From contig CAZGWJ010000049.1 in NCBI GenBank assembly GCA_964529445.1, positions 1 through 19,450 on the forward strand: a DNA stretch of 19,450 bases, given 5' to 3'. The DNA is from CAZGWJ01 sp964529445. GTDB lineage: Bacteria > Oederibacteriota > Muellerivitia > Muellerivitales > Muellerivitaceae. Positions 1-7,653 of the stretch are shown piece by piece. The translations under genes were made by a program, and so were the position numbers. Numbering within the stretch: the stretch's first letter is position 1; the number at the start of each line of letters is the position of its first letter. The notes below the pieces were generated by a model. The model was not told the DNA's origin. It saw only the letters and a program-made list of their open reading frames with translations, and made no database searches.

Positions 1-826
<826 letters not shown>

Positions 827-1141
827 AAGTTTTGGCTCTACACTGCAAAAAAATTTATTAGGCACCCAACGAACAAATGTTCGCGCTGTTGCGGTTTTCA
901 AAGACCCATGTCGCATCCCGCGCCGTTTCGATCCGAGAACGGCACGACAACCTTGATGCGCACCCCGGAGACGCCGTGAACGAAACGGCATCGCCGCGAT
1001 GAGCACTCCCATCGCACAAAACGGCCTTACTCGTCAGATAAGGCGGAGGTCGATCGGAAGGTTGACTTTTGAAAGAACCACTTTTCCCACTCACGAACCG
1101 GGAAAAGCCGGTTACGGGGAACACCCTTTGCAGGGGAGGGT
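827..1141 (-). other. rRNA operon leader (structured, gene-free)
   Basis: About 315 nt between the nearest promoter and the 16S 5' end hold no credible protein gene. On the minus strand the leader carries a boxA-like TCTTTGAAAAC (894-904), the NusB/NusE-type antitermination element expected upstream of 16S. It also has several hairpins: CTTTTCCC/GGGAAAAG with a second AACC/GGTT step (1076-1113), GCCTTA/TAAGGC (1024-1044), CGAACA/TGTTCG (870-883), and a longer-range GCCGTTTCG/CGAAACGGC pair (about 929-986). One strand of the RNase III processing stem probably lies here, but its partner in the 3' half of the operon is outside the window. Confidence 0.7.
894..907 (-). promoter_or_regulatory. boxA-like rRNA antitermination element
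   Basis: The minus strand reads GGGTCTTTGAAAAC about 70 nt before the 16S 5' end. It resembles the boxA elements (TGCTCTTTRAMAA type) that recruit NusB/S10 in rRNA leaders of many bacteria. The call rests on motif and position only. Confidence 0.55.
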
Positions 1142-1170
1142 TTTATACTCGATATGCAAAACCCTGTCAA
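1142..1170 (-). promoter_or_regulatory. rRNA promoter, gene-proximal
   Basis: The minus strand has a perfect -35 TTGACA (1165-1170), a 17-nt spacer and the -10 TATAAA (1142-1147). Transcription would start near 1135, about 310 nt upstream of 16S. Hexamer quality and position upstream of rRNA make this a strong sigma70-type promoter. Confidence 0.8.
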
Positions 1171-1188
1171 GTTCTCTCTTTTGAGAAC
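1171..1188. repeat. Inverted repeat GTTCTC-N6-GAGAAC at the rRNA promoter
   Basis: Six-bp perfect arms (1171-1176 and 1183-1188) lie directly against the -35 of the proximal rRNA promoter. A further GTTCTC half-site is at 1207-1212, inside the spacer of the distal promoter. It may be a protein-binding site or chance; no known operator is recognised. Confidence 0.4.
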
Positions 1189-1196
1189 TTTAAGAT

Positions 1197-1225
1197 AATT
1201 TAAGCTGTTCTCAGTGAATTGTCAA
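1197..1225 (-). promoter_or_regulatory. rRNA promoter, distal tandem copy
   Basis: A second minus-strand promoter has a perfect -35 TTGACA (1220-1225), a 17-nt spacer and the -10 TAAATT (1197-1202), 55 nt upstream of the first. The sequence further upstream (about 1226-1260) is very A/T-rich and could act as an UP element. Tandem promoters are usual for rRNA operons. Confidence 0.65.
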
Positions 1226-1358
1226 GTTATATATTACTTCGTTTTCTAAAAAATATGCCCACAAACTCCAGGATCCAAGAATATCCCCCCACGAAACGGT
1301 TCTGCCTGCCGAAATCACTCCAAATCGCAAGGAATCCGTGGTGAACCCCTGTATCCGC

Positions 1359-2594
1359 TTAGGAAACGATTCGCAGGAAGGTCTTGCCGCACTTCAGGAT
1401 CCCGCCCCTGCCCTCATCCAGTTCGATGATGGCATTGAAGGAATCGACCTTCTGGGGCTCACTCCCTTCGTTTCCCCACATCATGGCTCCCTGCTCGATC
1501 AGCCTTTTGGCATCGCTTTTCGAGGAAGCAACACCCGCCTTCACCAGCAAATCAGCGGCCTTATAGGAACCCTTCGTAATCGATACCCGCTTGTAATCCA
1601 CCCCGGTACCGAAACTGTGTCGTTTTTCGAAGTATTGATTGGCGTCCTCCGCTGCGGCGGTGTCGTGGAAACGAGCCGTGATTTCCAGGGCCAAGTCCAC
1701 CTTGGCCTGGCGGGGGTGGTATTCCCCCTTTTCGACTCGCTCTTTCTTGTCCCTCCAGGCGGGATCGTCGGAAAGCAGATCATAGTATTTCCACATGAGC
1801 TCGTCGGAAATGCTCATGATCTTGCCGAACATGTCGTGCGACACATCGGTGACTCCCACATAATTACCCAGGCTCTTGGACATCTTCTTGACCCCGTCCA
1901 ATCCCTCCAGGATCGGCATGGCCATGATGACTTCCGGCGGCTGGCCGGATTCCTGCTGGAGAGCCCGACCCACGAGGCAATTGAACTTCTGGTCGGTACC
2001 GCACATCTCGATGTCGCTCTTCAAGGCCACCGAATCCCAACCCTGGATAAGCGGGTAAAGCAATTCATGAAGGCTGATGGCCTTCTGTTCTTTCATGCGA
2101 TTCGTGAAATCATCGCGTTCCAGGATGCGGGCCACGGTGTACTGGGAAGCCAGACGGATGACATCCTCGAACGACATGGGACGGCACCACTCGCTATTTC
2201 GGCGGATTTCGATCTTCTCCGGGTCCTGGTCCAGGACCTTGAAGACCTGGTCCAGATAGGTCCTGGCATTCGCCTCGACCACCTCCCGGGACAGGGGCGG
2301 CCGAGTTGCGGATTTCCCGGTCGGGTCCCCGATCATGGCCGTAAAATCGCCGATCAGGAACTGAACCTTGTGCCCCAGGTCCTGGAACTGTCGGAGTTTT
2401 CGAAGAACGACCGTATGACCCAGATGGATGTCAGGAGCCGTCGGATCCATGCCCAACTTGACCCGCAAGGGGCGGTTCTCGCGCTGGGCGAGCTTCAGCT
2501 TCTCCAGGAGTTCCGATTTCGAGATGACCTCGGAAACACCGGAAAGAAGAAGCGGGAGCTGTTCCTCGGGAGTCTTGTCGAAGCGCTTGGTCAT
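1359..2594 (-). CDS. tyrS: Tyrosyl-tRNA synthetase
   Basis: This is the class I aminoacyl-tRNA synthetase that charges tRNA-Tyr with tyrosine in the cytoplasm. Numbering from the slightly longer TTG start at 2600, the HIGH signature appears as HLGH (59-62), the KMSKS loop is intact (239-243), and a C-terminal S4-like RNA-binding domain runs from about 345. At about 411 residues it belongs to the shorter TyrZ-type bacterial TyrRS group. I prefer the ATG at 2594 (MTKRFDKT) to the in-frame TTG at 2600; neither has a clear Shine-Dalgarno, so the start is uncertain by two codons. It is transcribed toward the rRNA promoters, with its stop about 130 nt from them, and I see no clear terminator between. 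It diverges from the PBP gene. Confidence 0.96.
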   Translation of the reverse strand: MTKRFDKTPEEQLPLLLSGVSEVISKSELLEKLKLAQRENRPLRVKLGMDPTAPDIHLGHTVVLRKLRQFQDLGHKVQFLIGDFTAMIGDPTGKSATRPPLSREVVEANARTYLDQVFKVLDQDPEKIEIRRNSEWCRPMSFEDVIRLASQYTVARILERDDFTNRMKEQKAISLHELLYPLIQGWDSVALKSDIEMCGTDQKFNCLVGRALQQESGQPPEVIMAMPILEGLDGVKKMSKSLGNYVGVTDVSHDMFGKIMSISDELMWKYYDLLSDDPAWRDKKERVEKGEYHPRQAKVDLALEITARFHDTAAAEDANQYFEKRHSFGTGVDYKRVSITKGSYKAADLLVKAGVASSKSDAKRLIEQGAMMWGNEGSEPQKVDSFNAIIELDEGRGGILKCGKTFLRIVS

Positions 2595-2670
2595 GGCCAA
2601 GCCATGATATCAGAACCGCCCATCATGAGAACCCAAACCTTCGTCCCTTCAGAGACCCGTTCCAAGGGGG

Positions 2671-2699
2671 TATTCTTTTGAGGCCGCCCCACCTATAAT
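2671..2699 (+). promoter_or_regulatory. Putative promoter of the PBP1A gene
   Basis: There is a perfect -10 TATAAT at 2694-2699, 48 nt before the GTG start. At 17-nt spacing the -35 position (2671-2676) reads TATTCT, a poor match, so strength is doubtful. Start of transcription would be near 2706. No equally good promoter was seen for the divergent tyrS. Confidence 0.5.
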
Positions 2700-2747
2700 A
2701 AGGCGTCTTTTCGAAGGCTCATCACCGTCCCGAGGAAACCTCCACCC

Positions 2748-4931
2748 GTGTCCCCCGATCCTTCCAAACTCTCCAGAACGAAAACCTTCTGGCTGAAACT
2801 CGCGTTCTTCACGTTCTTCGCCGTTTCCGGGCTCCTCTTGGGAGTCCTCTACGCCCACCTGAAGGAACTTCCGGACATCTCGAACCTCCTGGACTACAAG
2901 CCCGCCCAGACCACCCGGATCTACGACGTAACGGGCCATCTCATCAGCCAGCTCTCCCTCGAGCAGAGGACGATCATCTCACTCGATAAGATCCCCGGGA
3001 CGCTCCAGGACGCCATCATTTCGATCGAGGACGAGCGCTTTTACCGTCATTGGGGAATCGACCCCATCGGGATCGCGCGGGCCTTCCTGGTCAATGTCCG
3101 CCATCGCGGAACCCGACAGGGCGCCAGCACCATCACGCAACAGCTGGCTCGCAACCTCTTTTTGACCCGCGAACGCACCCTGGCCCGCAAGATCCGGGAA
3201 GCCCTGCTCTCCTTCCAGATTGAACGGAACTTCTCGAAAAAGCAGATCCTCGAGATGTACATGAATCAGATCTATTTTGGCGAAGGCGCCTACGGAGTGG
3301 AATCGGCCGCCCGCACCTATTTCGGCAAGCACGCCGAGAACCTCACCCTGCCCGAATCCGCCATGCTGGCCGGTCTTCCCAAGGCGCCGACCACCTATTC
3401 CCCCTATAAGAACCCCCTGAACGCCCTGACCCGTCGCAACGTGGTCCTGAATCGCATGGCCAACCTGGGATTCATCTCATTGCAGCAGGCCACCGAAGCC
3501 AAGAATGCACCCCTGGAATTGAAGAAGATCGAGGTTCAGAACGCTCCCTACTTCGTTGAATACGTGAGACAGCAATTGGAGGCCACCTACGGCGCCAATG
3601 CGGTCTATAAGGGCGGCCTCATCGTGTTCACCACCCTGGATATGCGCACCCAGGACGCGGCCCAACGCGCGGTCAACCGGGGGATCGCGGAGACCGAAAA
3701 CCGGGCCCGTCGGCTTCGCCTGACCAGCGTTCCCATCACCCAGCCGGTCCAGGGGGCCCTCCTGGCGGTGGATCCCCGTTCCGGGGCGATCCGGGCCATG
3801 GTCGGTGGACGCGATTTCCGCTCCAGCGTCTTCAACCGCGCCGTTCAAGCCAACCGCCAGCCGGGATCCTCCTTCAAGCCCATCATCTACGCCGCAGCCA
3901 TCGAGAACGGCTACACCATGTCGGACATCATCCTGGATGCCCCCGTCGTCTATCCGGACCCGGTCACGGGCAAGGAATGGCGACCCGTCAACTACTCCGG
4001 CAAGTTCCGGGGCAACACCACCCTCCACACCGGTTTGATGTTCTCCATCAACGTCGTGACCATCAAGCTGCTCGAGAAACTCGGCACGGGTCCCGTCGTC
4101 AACCTGGCCAGGCGCCTGGGCATCTCGGCCGCGATCGCCCCGAATTTGTCGCTGGGACTCGGAACCTCCGAGGTGACCATGTACGAGATGGTTCAGGCCT
4201 TCTCCGTGTTCGCCAATCAGGGGGTTCGTGCGGAGCCCTATGCCATCCAGGAGGTCAAGGACGCCGCGGGACGCGTATTGGAGACCCATTCCCCTTCGGC
4301 CCAGGAGGTTCTGGACCCGCAAACGGCCTATATCATGGTGAACACGATGAAGGACGTCATCGAGAAGGGTACCGGACGCATCATCGGTCGCATGGGTTTC
4401 ACCCGTCCGGCCGCCGGAAAGACGGGCACGACCAACAACAACATCGACGCCTGGTTCATCGGGTTCACGCCGGATTTGTGCAGTGCGGTATGGCTGGGAT
4501 ACGATGAACGCCAGAGTCTCGGGCCCAAGCAGACGGGCGGTACGGCCGCGGCCCCGGTATGGGCGCAGTTCATGAAGGAGGCGCTGGCCGGGACGGAACC
4601 GAAGGACTTCCCGATGCCGGACAACCTGGTCACCAAGCGCATCTGCATGGACTCAGGGTTGCTTTCCGGCCCCCGCTGCTTCCGCACCCGCATCGAAGTC
4701 TTCAAGAAGGACACGATCCCGCTCAAGACCTGCACGGTCCACGGGGGTGCTTCCACGGTCTCGCCCGAGGACATCTCGGGGGGAGGAAGTTCTTCCCCTT
4801 CGGTGGACATCCTGGAGATGGAGGCCCAACCCTCCTCCGCGTCCCCCGTGACGGCCGAAGGTTCTGCCCCCCTGCCCGAGCCGTCCCGCCCCACTGCAGG
4901 CGAGGAATCCTACGAGGATGCCGGCTTCTGA
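2748..4931 (+). CDS. mrcA: Penicillin-binding protein 1A (class A, bifunctional)
   Basis: This protein polymerises glycan strands and cross-links peptides of peptidoglycan at the outer face of the inner membrane. It has 727 residues: a cytoplasmic N-terminus, one membrane anchor (about 14-35), and a GT51 transglycosylase domain (about 60-250) with catalytic Glu94 in EDERFYRHWG and the GASTITQQLARN motif (125-136). The transpeptidase domain follows (about 330-610) with SSFK (374-377), SIN (433-435) and KTG (558-560). A tail carries Cys633, Cys644 and Cys662-x-x-His, typical of some PBP1A proteins, then a disordered Ser/Pro/Glu-rich end. All catalytic residues are present. The start is GTG, with GAGGA 11-12 nt upstream. 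It is the only plus-strand protein gene in the window. Confidence 0.96.
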   Translation: MSPDPSKLSRTKTFWLKLAFFTFFAVSGLLLGVLYAHLKELPDISNLLDYKPAQTTRIYDVTGHLISQLSLEQRTIISLDKIPGTLQDAIISIEDERFYRHWGIDPIGIARAFLVNVRHRGTRQGASTITQQLARNLFLTRERTLARKIREALLSFQIERNFSKKQILEMYMNQIYFGEGAYGVESAARTYFGKHAENLTLPESAMLAGLPKAPTTYSPYKNPLNALTRRNVVLNRMANLGFISLQQATEAKNAPLELKKIEVQNAPYFVEYVRQQLEATYGANAVYKGGLIVFTTLDMRTQDAAQRAVNRGIAETENRARRLRLTSVPITQPVQGALLAVDPRSGAIRAMVGGRDFRSSVFNRAVQANRQPGSSFKPIIYAAAIENGYTMSDIILDAPVVYPDPVTGKEWRPVNYSGKFRGNTTLHTGLMFSINVVTIKLLEKLGTGPVVNLARRLGISAAIAPNLSLGLGTSEVTMYEMVQAFSVFANQGVRAEPYAIQEVKDAAGRVLETHSPSAQEVLDPQTAYIMVNTMKDVIEKGTGRIIGRMGFTRPAAGKTGTTNNNIDAWFIGFTPDLCSAVWLGYDERQSLGPKQTGGTAAAPVWAQFMKEALAGTEPKDFPMPDNLVTKRICMDSGLLSGPRCFRTRIEVFKKDTIPLKTCTVHGGASTVSPEDISGGGSSSPSVDILEMEAQPSSASPVTAEGSAPLPEPSRPTAGEESYEDAGF

Positions 4932-5061
4932 CCTCTCGGATCAAGCATCCGGAATTTTGACGGTTGTTTGACACCTGATTTCGGGAATTTCCAGCCGTTC
5001 CGCCAGCGCGTGGCTCCGGAATTCACCCGTGTCTCGACCATAATCTACCGGTATCCGTTGA
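4932..5061. other. Convergent gap between PBP1A and mogA-like genes
   Basis: These 130 nt separate two converging genes. A small hairpin CGGAT-CAAGC-ATCCG (4937-4951) followed by GAATTTT may be a weak terminator for the PBP gene. No convincing terminator is seen for the minus-strand gene. Confidence 0.35.
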
Positions 5062-5544
5062 TCAGGAAACGGGAGCTTTGGCGGTCTCGACCGCTTGGCG
5101 AAGTATGGGCTTGATGATTTCAAGCGCGTCCTTGATGGCCGTGGGTGAACCACCCGGCATATTGATCAGTATCGTCTTTCCGCGGATACCTGCCGCTCCG
5201 CGCGTCATGGCCAGGAAGGGGCTCTTCTCGAACCCGCGGGCCCGGATGAGTTCCGCCACGCCGGGCAGCCATTTTTCGCAGACTCGATACATGGCCTCCG
5301 GGACCCGCTCACGGGCCGCCACGCCGATCCCGTCCACGGTCAAAACCACGTCCACCGCACCCGAGTCGGCCTCCCCCGCCAACCAGAGGACCAGCTGTTC
5401 CTCGTCGTCCCCCAGGACCTCCTTCTTCACGATGTTCCAGCCCAGCTTGGAACAGGTGGCGGCCAACACGTCACCGGCTTCGTCCTTGGCGGTTCCCGCC
5501 ACGTAGGGATCACCGACGGTTACGATGGATGCGGAGATGGGCAT
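5062..5544 (-). CDS. MogA/MoaB-like molybdopterin-binding family protein, divergent
   Basis: The 160-residue protein has the size and order of the MoCF_biosynth/MogA family, which adenylylates molybdopterin during molybdenum cofactor synthesis. Recognisable parts are LGDDEEQL (45-52, matching the conserved acidic loop), LTVDGIG (68-74), ARERVPEA (77-84), PGVAELIR (94-101), MTRGAAGIRGK (113-123) and NMPGGSP (128-134). The usual TTGGTG-x3-RD-x-TPEA signature is altered: GGTG reads DGIG and RD reads RE. Either activity is changed or this is a relative with another substrate. No other cofactor gene is nearby. The ATG at 5544 is chosen because GAGGAG (5552-5557) is 7 nt upstream; the ATG at 5550 would have only 1 nt. 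It seems to be a single-gene unit. Confidence 0.78.
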   Translation of the reverse strand: MPISASIVTVGDPYVAGTAKDEAGDVLAATCSKLGWNIVKKEVLGDDEEQLVLWLAGEADSGAVDVVLTVDGIGVAARERVPEAMYRVCEKWLPGVAELIRARGFEKSPFLAMTRGAAGIRGKTILINMPGGSPTAIKDALEIIKPILRQAVETAKAPVS

Positions 5545-5551
5545 GAACATT

Positions 5552-5557
5552 CTCCTC
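5552..5557 (-). promoter_or_regulatory. Ribosome binding site deciding the mogA-like start
   Basis: GAGGAG on the minus strand is 7 nt before ATG 5544 and 1 nt before ATG 5550, so translation should begin at 5544. Confidence 0.7.
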
Positions 5558-5598
5558 GCGTCTTGTGAAAGGGAGGGTCGGAGGGGCGTCGATGAACC

Positions 5599-5628
5599 AT
5601 TTTATCCCCGATGGAAGGGCGTTGTCAT
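5599..5628 (-). promoter_or_regulatory. Putative promoter of the mogA-like gene
   Basis: The minus strand reads ATGACA (5623-5628), an 18-nt spacer, then TAAAAT (5599-5604), each one mismatch from consensus. It sits between the terminator of the upstream gene and the start codon, which fits independent transcription. Confidence 0.5.
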
Positions 5629-5635
5629 TCCGGCA

Positions 5636-5669
5636 CAAATAAAAAAAGGGGCACCCATCAAGGGTGCCC
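5636..5669 (-). terminator. Rho-independent terminator of the beta-helix gene
   Basis: On the minus strand an 8-bp perfect stem GGGCACCC/GGGTGCCC with a 5-nt loop (5649-5669) is followed by a run of seven or more T (5641-5647). It lies 18 nt after the stop codon at 5687. Confidence 0.92.
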
Positions 5670-5686
5670 TCGCTTACGGGATCCGA

Positions 5687-7381
5687 TCAATCGAAGCTGA
5701 AATCACCGAGATCGATGTCCTTGGGCAGCTCCAGGTCGGCGGGAGGGGGTACGTCGATATCCCCCATGGGCGGGAGCTCCAAGTCGCCCAAAGCGGGCGG
5801 TTCGGCTTCGGCGGGCATCGGCGCGGCCGGCGCGGAGGGAGGTGTTGAAGACGCCTCCGTCGGGACCGGCGTGGGCTGCACGACCGCGGGAGCCGCCGTC
5901 GGAGCCGCCGGTTCGGGTGCGGCCGGCACAGGAGATTCTTCCCCCTCGGGGAAGGGTATGTCGAAGCCACCCATATCGGGCGGAGGAGCCATGTCAAAAT
6001 CTGGAAGAGGCGGTGGAGCGCTCGCGTCGCCCAAAGCAGGGGCCGCAGAGGCATCCGGAACCGGCGGAACTTCCTGAGCGGGGGAAACATCGGGGGAAGG
6101 CGCCTGGATGGCCGGTCCGGTCGGGATCACGACTGCCGGTGCCGCCGCAGGTGCCGGTGCCACCGGCTCCGGCTCGGGCGCCGGGGCGGCGATCCCCGAC
6201 ATGGGAGACTTGCCGGAGGTGGCGGGGATGTCCCCCGGGAGGGCCTGGGCGGGCGGAAGGTTCGTGTGGGGTTTCAGGGTCCGCACGGCCTGCGGCAAGG
6301 CGACCACTGAAGATTTGCCGGAAGGAGCCGTCGGCATCGTGACGGTCTCGATCTTCGCGGCAGGAGCAGGCTCGGCTTTGGGGACCGGAGCGGGAGCCGC
6401 CACCTCGACGGGAGCCGCCGGGGCTTCGGTCTCCTCAACCGGCGTGGGTACGGGGGTCAAGGCCTTCGCGGCCGCCAAGGCGGCCATCTTCTCCTTGCGG
6501 GCCAGCTCCGCGCGACGCTTCTTGACGGCGAGCACGTTACGGCGCTCGTCCGCCTGGCGTTTGAGCTCCGCCTTGCGCAACTCGGCGGCCTTGCCGGGCG
6601 GCAGGGGAGGCAACATGGTCTTCACATAGGCACGAAGAACGTCCTTGAGGGAACGCAGAGGGTCGAAATCGGAATCACCCTGCACGCGGGGTTTCAGACT
6701 GGCCCAGTCATCCACACCCCAATAGTTGCCCCCCAAGGGCGCGGCCTTCGGGGAACGGTTGACGACTTCGAACTGCTGGTTTCCATGAGTGCTGTTGTTG
6801 GCGAAAACAACATGGTTGAAATCCTTGACGAAGAGGCCATAGGTGTTCCGGACGATGGTGTTGAAGCGGGCTTCCAGCTCGACGGTGCCATCGAGCGTAA
6901 GCCCCGTGGCGTTCCCGTAGATCTTGTTGTTGCGGATCTCCGCGGCCGTGGCGCCCTGCAGGACCACGCCACTGCCCTTGGCCACTTCGCAACCCTCGAG
7001 GCGCAGTTCCGAATCGCGCACGACGAAAGCGCCGCCTTGCAGTTTGGTGTTCACGATCTCCGCCCGGGCGTTCGCAAGGAGCAAATAACTGTCGAAGGTA
7101 CCCAGCGACATCTGGATGATCACGGGATTCGCCGCCGTGCCCATGGACTTGAAGACGCCCCGGATCTCGAGCCCAGACCCCGGTCCCATGACGACCCGGG
7201 TCCCGGGCTCCAGGGTGAGAGTACTGTCACTTGCTACGATGACCGGTCCTTGGACCTGGTAGGGGCCGGCCTCGCGGGTCCATCTCACGTCTCCGACGAG
7301 AGATCCCGTAACCATGGCGGCCGAAGAGGCAGAAGCAACCAGGATGAGGAAGGATGTTAGCAGGAGGGGCGTTTTCTTCAT
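5687..7381 (-). CDS. Secreted beta-helix protein with Pro/Ala-rich and acidic tail
   Basis: The function is unknown. From ATG 7381 (564 aa) the protein starts with a signal peptide (about 1-22). A right-handed parallel beta-helix domain follows (about 25-240): the LTLEPGTRV...GVFKSMGTAANPVII pattern and repeated N-N/G-N turns resemble NosD/PbH1 proteins, and it ends with GNYWG (218-222). Next come a basic, probably helical segment (about 263-308) rich in RKAELKRQADERR-like sequence, a long low-complexity Pro/Ala/Val region (about 309-525), and an acidic end with repeated GD-(L/I/F) and LP units closing in DIDLGDFSFD. It is probably periplasmic or surface-located. The longer in-frame start at 7483 would overlap the promoter, so MKKTPLLL is preferred; AGGG lies 4 nt upstream. 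Confidence 0.85.
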   Translation of the reverse strand: MKKTPLLLTSFLILVASASSAAMVTGSLVGDVRWTREAGPYQVQGPVIVASDSTLTLEPGTRVVMGPGSGLEIRGVFKSMGTAANPVIIQMSLGTFDSYLLLANARAEIVNTKLQGGAFVVRDSELRLEGCEVAKGSGVVLQGATAAEIRNNKIYGNATGLTLDGTVELEARFNTIVRNTYGLFVKDFNHVVFANNSTHGNQQFEVVNRSPKAAPLGGNYWGVDDWASLKPRVQGDSDFDPLRSLKDVLRAYVKTMLPPLPPGKAAELRKAELKRQADERRNVLAVKKRRAELARKEKMAALAAAKALTPVPTPVEETEAPAAPVEVAAPAPVPKAEPAPAAKIETVTMPTAPSGKSSVVALPQAVRTLKPHTNLPPAQALPGDIPATSGKSPMSGIAAPAPEPEPVAPAPAAAPAVVIPTGPAIQAPSPDVSPAQEVPPVPDASAAPALGDASAPPPLPDFDMAPPPDMGGFDIPFPEGEESPVPAAPEPAAPTAAPAVVQPTPVPTEASSTPPSAPAAPMPAEAEPPALGDLELPPMGDIDVPPPADLELPKDIDLGDFSFD

Positions 7382-7454
7382 GAATCCCTGTCCCATCATT
7401 TGATGCCCAGGAAACCCGGGAAACGCTTCGATCGGCTGTAGGAATAAAGACGGG

Positions 7455-7483
7455 TTAATATAACAAAATCCAGCCCCTGTCAA
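7455..7483 (-). promoter_or_regulatory. Promoter of the beta-helix protein gene
   Basis: The minus strand has a perfect -35 TTGACA (7478-7483). The -10 could be TATTAA at 17-nt spacing (7455-7460) or TATATT at 15-nt spacing (7457-7462). It lies about 75 nt upstream of the chosen start codon. Confidence 0.65.
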
Positions 7484-7532
7484 AACCGTAAAAGCCTTAA
7501 CAAAAAAGCGTTTTTCACGTCTCTGCAGACAT

Positions 7533-7567
7533 AAAAAAGGGACGGCCCGCCGATGGCGAACCGCCCC
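7533..7567 (-). terminator. Rho-independent terminator of ppdK
   Basis: The minus-strand RNA can form a 13-bp stem (GGGGCGGUUCGCC with GGCGGGCCGUCCC, three G-U pairs) closed by a 3-nt loop, followed by six U (7533-7538). It lies about 87 nt beyond the ppdK stop and ends the long minus-strand gene series. Confidence 0.88.
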
Positions 7568-7653
7568 CGTTACAGCCCTTTAACCTGAAAGCATCCATCA
7601 GGATAGGATCCTGCATGACATGGACCCGCTCATCCACCCCGTCGTCTTCCCTT

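Noticed and set aside
1336..1346. Possible extra TTCACCACG repeat unit near the tyrS stop (complement strand)
   Set aside because: Only nine bases match and the continuation does not follow the repeat pattern.
1338..2681. Long open frame opposite tyrS on the plus strand
   Set aside because: It lies wholly antisense to a clear TyrRS gene, has no recognisable domain, and such shadows are expected in GC-rich sequence.
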